64,000 nucleotides of DNA. Origin: Marsupella aquatica. Lineage: Eukaryota > Marchantiophyta. Shown here one piece after another: positions 31,999 to 40,436 of the stretch; position 1 is the first letter of the stretch, and every line of letters begins with the position of its first letter. The stretch lies in contig OZ316897.1 of NCBI GenBank assembly GCA_973895155.1, positions 16,120,001 through 16,184,000 on the forward strand, in the 5' to 3' direction. The position numbers and the translations under genes were made by a program. The notes under the pieces are model-generated. The model did no database searches and was not told the origin of the DNA. It saw nothing but the letters and a program-made list of their open reading frames with translations.

Positions 31999-32260
31999 GA
32001 TGGGCAAAGATGAACCCAAATTAAAGCATTCTTAGAATTGTTTCCGTCAAGGTTTTTCTTTCTTCACTTTATCTAATGGAAAGTTTGTTTGGTACTCACA
32101 CAAGTCTTCTTGCAGAAAGGGCATGGTGTGTCGGCCGACTTACTTAATGGTGTTCGGGAAGTTGGACGTGAGTTTTCAAGTTACCTAGAGAAGAGAAGCT
32201 CCGGATAAGTTAAACAACGCTTCTACATACAGGTGTGCTGTCTCCTGACTTCAAGTTCTT
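31999..32260 (+). repeat. second B part of the split tandem repeat
   Basis: Matches 27616-27945, including GGCATGGTGTGTCGGCCGAC and AGTTACCTAGAGAAGAGAAG, but lacks about 70 bp present in the first B part after TTTCTTTCTTC. Confidence 0.85.
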
Positions 32261-32880
32261 CCTGCTTTTTGTGTGGTCCCTAACGTGATTATTGAACCCT
32301 AAACTCCTTGCTATTTTCTAATATAACTTTTGGTCATTTAATTTGGCATTTACTCTGTTGCGGTCCTTTTAAGACGGTTTAGTGTGCTTCGAATCCTGAC
32401 CAACTCCAAATCATAGCCATGTCTGAATTGCTTTTTGTCATTACAATTTTGAATTGCAACAAAGATCCTCATTTCGTAAAGAACATGAAGAAAATAGTTT
32501 TAATATATACATATATATATACAAATATATCTTTATATTGACTGAGTATTAAACCTATATAATTCATTAGATTAGATCGATTACATGGTTCTATAGTTGC
32601 CTGTACCAATTCACAAACTAAGGCGGTAGGCCGCTTGCTTACGATAGCTTCCAAAGATCTCTGAGACATTACCCAAATTTTCTTCCAGACAAATTGTCTT
32701 GGACAAATTTCTTGATTCGGCTAACATGGTAGCTTTTGCCCACACCCATTTACTTGCGGGTTTACTTGGGTGTCTCCAACACCACCTAAACCGTATTATC
32801 GTGTGAATGATGCGATAGGGTTTCGCATACCTAGGAGAACTATACCTTGATTGGTAACTATACCTTAATGTAAGTATTGC
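32261..32880. other. spacer without supportable gene
   Basis: AT-rich, with a short (TA)n-type stretch near 32505-32525. From about 32800 degenerate copies of the adjoining gag-relic repeat begin. Confidence 0.4.
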
Positions 32881-33762
32881 TCTAACCAAAATACCTGGGA
32901 GAACTATGCCTTGACTTGGTACAAGTCTTGGAAGAAGTTGCAAGAGGACTCCTCCTTGCCGTTAACTTGGGAAAGCCTAGTTGAGAGTCTTCGTGCTCAT
33001 GTCACCACTAAGTATCTAGAGCGGAACGCTTAATAGAAATGTGTAACGTAAATGAGCTTTAGGGGTGATACCCAAAACTGGGAGAACTATGCCTTGACTT
33101 GGTACAAGTCTTGGAAGAAGTCGCAAGAGGACTCCTCCTTGCCATTAACTTGGGAAAATCTAGTTGAGGGTACGTCTTCGTGCTCATGTCACCACTAAGT
33201 ACCTAGAGCGGCACGCTTAGAGATGTGTAACGTAAATGAGCTTTAGGGGTGATATCCAAATGATCATCACTTATTATCAAAACCAATTGGTGTGTATCCC
33301 GACGGGGCAAGAGACACTACATACACAACTGCACAACTTTCTAGTGATTCACGTGTGGCGCCATGGGTCATCAAAGTAAGGATTGTTCCACCAAAGGTGG
33401 CAAGCCGAGCGGAGATGGAGGGCAGAAGGGCATTAAGTAATGCTCTAACCGAAATACCTAGGAGAACTATGCCTTGACTTGGTACAAGTCTTGGTAAATG
33501 AGCTTTAGGGGTGATATCCAAAATCTCATCACTTATTATCAAACCAATTGGTGTGTATCCCTTAGTAGTTGATGAGGTCCCTGTAGGGGATATGCCTGTC
33601 GGAGAGAAGGTGTTGTTGCGAGAGAAATTACGTAAGGTTATGACTATAAATCCTAACAAGCCGATTTTTGTGAATGTCACAAGTTCTAACGGTAATCTGG
33701 GTGTTGCGTTGGTGGATACAGGCGCGACCGCTTGCTTCATGAGTGGCATCACCTTCGAGTAG
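32881..33762 (+). pseudogene. retrotransposon gag and protease relic with internal tandem duplications
   Basis: A gag-like segment (YALTWYKSWKKLQ ... LTWESLVESLRAHVTTKYLE) occurs at about 32889-33030 and again at about 33080-33225; its start recurs at about 33460. Each copy is followed by GTAACGTAAATGAGCTTTAG and GTGATACCCAAA-type sequence. Then an 83-codon frame (33511-33762) ends in VALVDTGATACFMSG, a retropepsin active site. Reading frames between the pieces are lost. No sequence similarity to the 2.5-12.4 kb element is evident, so this is a different retroelement. Confidence 0.6.
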
Positions 33763-33956
33763 TGTTTATGGCATGAATTTTGAGTAGTGTTTGGCGCTCT
33801 GCTAACTTGGTTGGAGCCAAGCAACCAACTCTTCTTGGTAACTACGAGATTGTGATAAGCAAGTCTCGTTTCTGAAATTTCATTGAGCGAATTTTGGATG
33901 GACCCTAGCTAAGAAAACTGACGAGTTCATAATCCTTTGCATAGGTCTCCCAAAAA

Positions 33957-34583
33957 ATGTCACGGCGTACAATGTCCGAGAAGAGACATGCCGCACGAAG
34001 GCGTGCAATAAACACCTGTGCTGAGTCATTGAGTCCGTTATGTCAAGGATGGGCCTCAGTCCCATTTTATCTCCAAGAATGGAGAGAAGTCTGCCAAAAG
34101 ACAATCCAAGGCATGAAGGTGTGCAGGATGTGCGGACTAGTTCGATACGGAAACACTCCGAGGATCGACAAGACATTCACCACCGTACCAAAGGTGAACA
34201 TGACGCCGTACGACATTTGCAACGCATTTGTCAACCAGTACATTGAGAACCAAGATGGAACAATCAACGTGTGCGTGACTTGCGTGCGAAACCCCGCCCG
34301 TATCCAGATAAAATCCTTCATATCTCCGCAATATGCGATCGACATCCTAGCCGTGAAGCCGTTGTACATGCAATTGCTCTCGCTAATCGACTGTCGATTA
34401 GGCATCATACAAAAGTACAATGGCTTCCACTCTGGCTTCTACAAAAAGGAAAGCCTCCTTGACAACCCGCTCATATCCTGGAATCTCGACACGCTAGAGT
34501 GCAATAATCGAGAGGAGATCATGCGACAGATATACAAGGTCATGGAACTCAATTTGACGACCAACCAACTTTTCAGAAGATAG
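33957..34583 (+). CDS. N-terminal part of the Helitron Rep/helicase protein (zinc finger region)
   Basis: Starts at ATG 33957 after a TAG at 33942. 208 codons with CRMCG (about residue 59) and CVTC (about 107), a CxxC pair arrangement like the zinc region that precedes Rep in Helitron proteins (DUF6570-like). It ends at TAG 34581-34583, after which the same frame stays open for 1121 codons. So either a nonsense change splits one protein, or the two frames are separate products. Confidence 0.7.
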   Translation: MSRRTMSEKRHAARRRAINTCAESLSPLCQGWASVPFYLQEWREVCQKTIQGMKVCRMCGLVRYGNTPRIDKTFTTVPKVNMTPYDICNAFVNQYIENQDGTINVCVTCVRNPARIQIKSFISPQYAIDILAVKPLYMQLLSLIDCRLGIIQKYNGFHSGFYKKESLLDNPLISWNLDTLECNNREEIMRQIYKVMELNLTTNQLFRR

Positions 34584-34589
34584 GTTTCA

Positions 34590-37500
34590 TTGGTCGAGTT
34601 GCCAGACCCATCACTGGGACTGTGCATCCTAAGTTCCGACGGAGTAGAGAACATCATCAAAGACAAGAGGGCAAAGGGAATCACCACGAGATCCATGAAC
34701 TTTGACCCATTCATCACCGACTCGGAAGGACTATCGAACGATCCACAATTGACATTGGAAAATGCAATGTTCCCGTTCTTGTTCGTCCACTCGAGGGGTT
34801 TCCATCGAGGACAACTCAGCTTGATCGACTACATGAAACGGAGGACACAACAGTTGTTCAACATATTCACTTTGTACAAGCCATACATGCTTATCATGTA
34901 CCAATTGCGACAGGCCAGCCAAGTAGCAAGCATGAGCAGGACGATAGTAATTGACAAGGAATACATGCAGATCAAGGAGAGGTGCCCCCACTTTAGCGAG
35001 AAGGAAATATACAAAATGCTGATAAAAAAGACAATCACGCAGGCCGTTCCTGGGAGCCCGGCGTGGCATGGAAGACACCTCGACGACCTCAAGTGCATGG
35101 TGAGAAAATGGGGACTGCCCCACTTCTTCCTCATGCTCACTTGCGACGAGCTCAGCAACACCCGTTGGCCTGAGATCGCCGACCTCGAGAACCTCGTGAA
35201 GAGGATGAATCCGACCTTCTCATGGAAAGATTGTCCTGTCGAATGCGCCGTGCTCTTCCATGAACGAATCCAACGTTTTTTCAGGGATTACATTTTGTCG
35301 AAACGCGCCATAATCGGAAATGTGATCCACTACGTCATCAGGTACGAGTTGCAGGGCCGTGCATCACTCCACAACCACACGGTGCTATGGGTCAAGGATT
35401 GCGACGTCGATCGAGTCACGAACGAAATTGCCACATTCATCCCTGGCAGATTCAACTCGACATCCGGCAGATTCAAAGAGCCGAATGGACTCGAAGAAAA
35501 GACCCTATATCGCAACGTGGTGACGAAACAACTTCACTACTGCAAGGAGGGCTTGTGCTTGCAAAGGCACTCCCAAACCGGCCTCAAGTACTGCAAGTTG
35601 GGTTTCCCCCAAGAAACTCACCTTGACAAAGATGCGGCCATCGACCCCGCCACAGGGAAATGGAGGTACCATAGGCCAAGCGACCACCACCGAAATGTCG
35701 TGCCATACCACCCGCTCGTGTTGCTATTGTGGGGCGCGCACATGAACCTGCAGCGCGTCACAAACGTGGCCTGGTCATTCTATTTGCTCAAGTACGCGAT
35801 CAAATGCGAGCCCCTGGGATCACTCCAGCTCAATGCGAACGATGCGCGCACTCTAGGACTCGAGGACCTGTCTGAAGTCCAACTCAAGCTCGTCAGCGGA
35901 GCCGTCCTGTCTCGAAGCGTGTGCGCCACGGAGGCGGCCTTGACGTGCCTCAAAATCAGCATCATCCATCGCTCGGAGACAGTGGCGTTCATGGACTCGT
36001 CGCCTCCAGAACTGAGGTCCGCCATCTACCGTAAGTCCTCAGGGATATGTTTGCATCCCACCAGACTCTACGCACAGAGGCCCGAGGATATGTTTGCAAT
36101 GTCCTTCTACGACTACTTCACCAACCACGAGGTCCTCACCAATAAGAAAAGCACCACCAAAGACTACGTCGGCAGGGATTTGCAAGGCAATTTTGTGTAT
36201 CGGACGGATCGGCTCGTGCAATTTTCGGAGTATCATCCAGTATACAAGATGAACGGTTTCTTCTACAACTACCTCCTGAAGGTCGTGAGATTCCGTGCAG
36301 AAGGCGAGATTCTCCTCAAACCCATAAGCGAGACATGGAGCTACTTGCACGAGTGCATACACCGCAAGTTGATAACCAGCGTCGACGACGTGCACAAGTT
36401 GGTGCTTGAGTATTGCGCATCGCACCTCTACTCCACCCACCACACATCCCACCTGCTGCAGGAGCTGAACGAAAAGCTTCCCCACCAAATTTTCAACGAC
36501 GCGGCCACATTCCAAGCGGTCCCCACCGTCGCCGTAGAGAAACCGATCGGCGCGGTGCTCAACGACAAAACTCTCCCGACCGTCAATTTGACTCCGGACC
36601 AAATCAGAGTGTTTGAGGCACTCAAGGATGTCAAGAGCGGTCTGTTCATGATCGATGGAAATCCGGGATCCGGCAAGACTTTCTTCATCTCTTTCATGAA
36701 CAAATACTGGACATATAAAGGGAGGAAGGTGAAGATGTGTGCCACCACGGGCGCGGCTACCATAAACCTTCATGCGGACACGGTGACAATGCATTCCTTG
36801 TTCAGCATTCCAATACACGGAGAGCTCAGGCCTCTGCACATCACCAGTTCCCAATACCGCATCTTGAGGAACAATGACGTGTTCATCATAGACGAGGCGA
36901 GCATGCTGACACCCAAACTGTTGCGTTGCGTCTCCACAAGACTACACGAGACACTACAAGACGAGGACCGCTCATCCGACCCGTTCCAAAATAAGACGGT
37001 CATCCTGGTCGGAGACATGTGCCAATTGCCTCCGGTTTGCACCCATCACACCAACGACATATGCAGGTCGTGCCACCTCTCGTCGTCGCCATATTTTGAG
37101 ACCATGTGGAAATTTCACCTTAGCACTGTGCTCAGACAGAGCACAGACCGGGAGTTCATGGAGTTCCTTAACAACATCCGCACAGGCCTCCCTACCCAAG
37201 AATCGATCGATGAGTGTCTGGGACGATGTTACGTGTCCAAACAAGAAGCCCATGATTTCATCGACGCCTCGACGACCGTGATATGCACACATAGAGAAAC
37301 AGTCGACAACTACAACGAACGGGCATTACAGAGATATTTTCCATGCCAAGAGATCATGCCCGTCCCAATACTCACCAACGCCCCTTCAGACGAATCCACC
37401 CGACCTTGGATACAAGATCCCTCCTTCCACACACTGACGAACGTTGCAATCGGATGCAAGGTGATTCTCACACACAACATCGACCTCTCCAAGCAGGCCG

Positions 37501-37955
37501 CGAACGGCAACGGAGGAATCGTGGAGAAAATCACTACAGAAGCTGAAGGCAAAATGTTGATTTTTGTGAGAATGTCTTCCAACCACTGCCTCGTAAAGAT
37601 CAACCGCACGGTTCACGAGAACAAGTTCATCTCGGGACAGCAAACCCATCGGAAATCCACTTTCCCTCTCATGCTCGGATACGCCATAACAGGTCACAAG
37701 AGCCAAGGTTGCACACTAGCGGGCAAGGTCGTGCTAGAAATAAACAGTGCATTCACACCGGGATTGGTGTACGTTATGTTGAGTAGGGTCACAAATAGAG
37801 CATTCATGCGCATTGTTGGAGATCTTACGCCGCCGGACTTCAAAGTGTTCCACTTACAAATTCGTCGTGTTCAACAAGCAGATGTCGACCACCAAAGGCA
37901 ACAAGGCAGCGAAGGCATCACAACAACAACGAGAAACGATGACAGGCGCAAATAG
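34590..37955 (+). CDS. Helitron Rep / Pif1-like helicase
   Basis: 1121 codons counted from 34590; the TTG there is not a convincing start and the first ATG is at 34695. A Helitron-like N domain (NAMFPFLFVHSRGFH) is followed by Rep: GRASLHNHTVLWV with His261 and His263, and YLLKYAIK with Tyr398 and Tyr402, the two-tyrosine motif that nicks and joins DNA. Then an SF1 Pif1-type helicase: Walker A GNPGSGKT (about 690), Walker B FIIDEAS, LVGDMCQLPPV, GHKSQGCTL and VYVMLSRV. It unwinds and transfers a single strand during rolling-circle transposition. The residue between the two Rep histidines is Asn, where a hydrophobic residue is usual. No internal stop. Large antisense frames over it are shadows. 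Confidence 0.88.
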   Translation: MVELPDPSLGLCILSSDGVENIIKDKRAKGITTRSMNFDPFITDSEGLSNDPQLTLENAMFPFLFVHSRGFHRGQLSLIDYMKRRTQQLFNIFTLYKPYMLIMYQLRQASQVASMSRTIVIDKEYMQIKERCPHFSEKEIYKMLIKKTITQAVPGSPAWHGRHLDDLKCMVRKWGLPHFFLMLTCDELSNTRWPEIADLENLVKRMNPTFSWKDCPVECAVLFHERIQRFFRDYILSKRAIIGNVIHYVIRYELQGRASLHNHTVLWVKDCDVDRVTNEIATFIPGRFNSTSGRFKEPNGLEEKTLYRNVVTKQLHYCKEGLCLQRHSQTGLKYCKLGFPQETHLDKDAAIDPATGKWRYHRPSDHHRNVVPYHPLVLLLWGAHMNLQRVTNVAWSFYLLKYAIKCEPLGSLQLNANDARTLGLEDLSEVQLKLVSGAVLSRSVCATEAALTCLKISIIHRSETVAFMDSSPPELRSAIYRKSSGICLHPTRLYAQRPEDMFAMSFYDYFTNHEVLTNKKSTTKDYVGRDLQGNFVYRTDRLVQFSEYHPVYKMNGFFYNYLLKVVRFRAEGEILLKPISETWSYLHECIHRKLITSVDDVHKLVLEYCASHLYSTHHTSHLLQELNEKLPHQIFNDAATFQAVPTVAVEKPIGAVLNDKTLPTVNLTPDQIRVFEALKDVKSGLFMIDGNPGSGKTFFISFMNKYWTYKGRKVKMCATTGAATINLHADTVTMHSLFSIPIHGELRPLHITSSQYRILRNNDVFIIDEASMLTPKLLRCVSTRLHETLQDEDRSSDPFQNKTVILVGDMCQLPPVCTHHTNDICRSCHLSSSPYFETMWKFHLSTVLRQSTDREFMEFLNNIRTGLPTQESIDECLGRCYVSKQEAHDFIDASTTVICTHRETVDNYNERALQRYFPCQEIMPVPILTNAPSDESTRPWIQDPSFHTLTNVAIGCKVILTHNIDLSKQAANGNGGIVEKITTEAEGKMLIFVRMSSNHCLVKINRTVHENKFISGQQTHRKSTFPLMLGYAITGHKSQGCTLAGKVVLEINSAFTPGLVYVMLSRVTNRAFMRIVGDLTPPDFKVFHLQIRRVQQADVDHQRQQGSEGITTTTRNDDRRK

Positions 37956-38751
37956 CAATACGATGAGCGCTACTCCTACAACAGTTCAAGTAAACAGTGT
38001 CCACTTCATACTTCACCTTGTTGATGCAAGCGATATATAATGAAATGATGATACGAAAGTTGAAAGATTCATTAACATTGACGGGCAGTATTGTTCTAAC
38101 ACATTGTTCACGTCTTTCTTGTGCAGCCCATGACAGCCGTGGAGATGGCAAGGATGATCATGAGAGAGCTGCCGTCGGATGACTTCCGGACTGACGAGGA
38201 GGTAACGGCTAAACAAATTGCTTTCGGCAACGGTCTCGGAATTGAGACAACTGAGATGGTGAACGGAATCAAGAGGAGAGATCTGTCGAAGATGATCGAG
38301 GAGAGGAAAGTGTTCAAGGCCGACTTCTACGATCATTACGAAGATAAACCGGCGACTGGTAAGCACAAAGAGAAAACCCCAAATAAAAAATGAATTAAAC
38401 CATCTCATGCACACATTAAGCACTAACTCCGTGTTGAAAACAAATGCAGGTGTCATGAAGGAGATTCTTAGGTACATGGCAGTTCCGTTCGAGGAAGACC
38501 AGCTCACTTACAAGGACGGGATGCGTGAGTACATCCAGGTCACAAAGGGAGCTCGTCTGGAGCAACTGACCAGATTGAGGCATGATTTCAAGATGCCACT
38601 TGATATGCTGGTAGGGCTGACACATCAGCAATCCCAGTCCCTGATCGACAGGCTGAGGAGGAGCAGCGACCAGGGGCTGCTATCGGACGTCCCTGCCCAA
38701 ACAGCAACGGAACAACCCACCACATCCAAGCGGAAATTCAACGCGATGTGA
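37882..38751 (+). CDS. unrecognised three-exon gene overlapping the helicase end
   Basis: Exons 37882-37989, 38127-38358 and 38450-38751 join in phase (phase 0, then phase 1) with GTAAAC...GTGCAG and GTAAGC...ATGCAG introns of 137 and 91 bp, giving 213 codons and a TGA. The ATG lies inside the helicase frame, one base out of register, so the first 74 bases are read in two frames. The product is Thr/Gln-rich at the start, then charged and helical (VEMARMIMRELPSDDFRTDE; MKEILRYMAVPFEED), and ends with a basic SKRK. No family recognised. An accessory Helitron protein or a captured host gene piece are both possible. Confidence 0.55.
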
Positions 38752-38823
38752 CAGTTGTTTCCATGATGTAGTACAGAATTTCATTTTTTGGAACAATGTG
38801 TTGTATCATGCAAAAACAAATGA

Positions 38824-38960
38824 CAAGTCCCAATAAAGATATCCATTGTCCGACACAAATTCTTGACTCCCAATAAAGATACCCATTGTAGGAAACATAT
38901 TTATCTATATCAATAACTATCTACTTTTTAACACATTTTTTATTTGTATCAATAACTATC
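38824..38960 (+). repeat. short direct repeats after the spliced gene
   Basis: TCCCAATAAAGATATCCATTG and TCCCAATAAAGATACCCATTG (about 47 bp apart), then ATCAATAACTATC twice. AATAAA in both copies could serve as polyadenylation signal. Confidence 0.6.
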
Positions 38961-40427
38961 CAATTTTCAATCTCAATCGAATAAAAACAGGTGGGGGTCC
39001 ACGAACTAATTGAGCATGGGTGAGATGTCAGGCAGTCTCATGTTGTGGCAAGTGGGTGGGTCATCCTGGAAACTGGGTCTTAGGGAGTGTGCAAGCTAAG
39101 AGAGAGAGTAGCAACTTGATTGCAAAAAAAGGCACAATAATCAAACCGCTAGAGAGGTTTCCCACTAGAATGACATCTTTTAAATAGACTATGAGAAAAA
39201 ACGAAGGGATTGTATATTGTGAACTTTAGATTGTTCCATGGGACACATGATAAAATTAGACTATACAGAGAAGATTAAAATGCCCATAGGAAATGGTCCA
39301 AAGTTTTGGCGTTAAATATTGATTTCCAAGGGGAAAAAAATAACCATTTAAACATAATCCCACCAACCATTTTTCTTTTTTTATACCCTCGTTGGCGGAG
39401 TCACACCCCGCCGCAAAGCTCACTTCGCCGGGAGAAAATCACGGGAACCCGGCGCCGGTGCGGCCTCCGCAAAACCCGGCGCTCCGAGCGGTCAGTTCCG
39501 CCCATGTCCGGCGAAAGCCGCTCGGAAAGACGACGAATTCAAGCACGTAAAGACAGAAACCGCGCTTCTCCCGAACGACGATCGCCGTCCAAACCGTGCG
39601 CCGATGGACGATCGCCGTCCATGGCCCGCTCCCTCGGAAAGAAGGCGCTCCAAGGGAAAGATGGCGAGCCTCCCCGGCCGTAAAGATGAGCTCGACGTGC
39701 CTGAAGAAAGTGCTCTCGAGAGCTTTCTTCAGTGAAACGCTCTCAAGTGAGCAGATCCGCGAGCTGACAGAATTCTCTCGAGATTGTTGATCACTTGCTC
39801 GCCCTTTCGTCGATTGAGGAGCTAGAGGACGGTGCGGAGAGTTCCTCCGAATTGTTAAGTAGGAGGTTCTTTTCTAGTGACAACATTGCTTATTTGATTT
39901 CGAATCTGGCACTCGAGCTCTCTGGTGGGTCTTCATGTCTATGAGGGAGAGAATGATTGATCGAGAAAACTTATTACCAAGTTTAGGATTGATTGTCTGC
40001 TGGAATTGGACAGCTAGAGGTGTTGACATTGCTTCCGGATTTCTGACCAGGAGGGACTGACGACTCACGTACATTGTTCACCTATTTGAGAACCATGCTA
40101 CCTCTCTAATAGTTGTGCTGCTGTCCCATCTTCGTTTTGCATATGAGCAAGTTTAGATTGTTGACATTGTTTCCAATTGATGAGCAGAAGGGACAATACT
40201 CATAAAAATGTGTACGAATCTGATGAGCAACCTGCCCCCTCTGTCTGCGTAGCGGGTCTGCCGTCATTGATAAGGAGGAGGTGTTGATATTCGCTTCCCA
40301 ATCTGATGAGCAGGAAGGCGGTGCGACGGTGCCTCCCAATTTTATGAACATGAAGTTTTGACATTGGTTGCGGAATTGGTGAATAGGAGGAGGAGGAGGA
40401 GGAGGAGGAGGAGGAGCTGTTAAGGAT
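38961..40427. other. intergenic region and promoter side of the PDI gene
   Basis: Includes a GC-rich island at about 39390-39690 with two copies of GACGATCGCCGTCCA, and several degenerate repeats containing TTGACATTG and GATGAGCAGGAAGG between 40020 and 40370. The 125-codon Arg/Ser-rich frame in the island has no motif. It may hold promoter and 5' untranslated sequence of the PDI gene. Confidence 0.4.
40387..40415 (+). repeat. (AGG)n microsatellite before the PDI start
   Basis: About nine to ten AGG/GGA triplets just upstream of the PDI initiation codon, probably in the 5' untranslated region. Confidence 0.85.
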
Positions 40428-40436
40428 ATGAAATGA
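40428..40436 (+). promoter_or_regulatory. two-codon upstream ORF overlapping the PDI start
   Basis: ATG AAA TGA lies directly before the main start; its stop overlaps the ATG at 40433 and abuts the second ATG at 40436. Such minimal upstream ORFs can lower or condition initiation (inference). Confidence 0.35.

Larger units (their letters stand above)
33850..38960 (+). mobile_element. Helitron-type rolling-circle transposon (limits approximate)
   Basis: Contains a zinc-finger N-terminal part, a Rep/SF1 helicase polyprotein and a downstream spliced gene, all on the plus strand. I could not fix the 5' TC or the 3' hairpin-CTRR end; limits given are only the extent of related coding plus the AATAAAGAT-type repeats after it. 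GC content is higher than in the AT-rich flanks. Confidence 0.65.

Noticed and set aside
36039-36854. 271-codon minus-strand frame
   Set aside because: Antisense shadow of the Helitron helicase, which has all SF1 motifs on the plus strand.
39306-39683. 125-codon Arg/Ser-rich frame
   Set aside because: Lies in a GC-rich island with a short duplication, without motif; more likely promoter or untranslated sequence.
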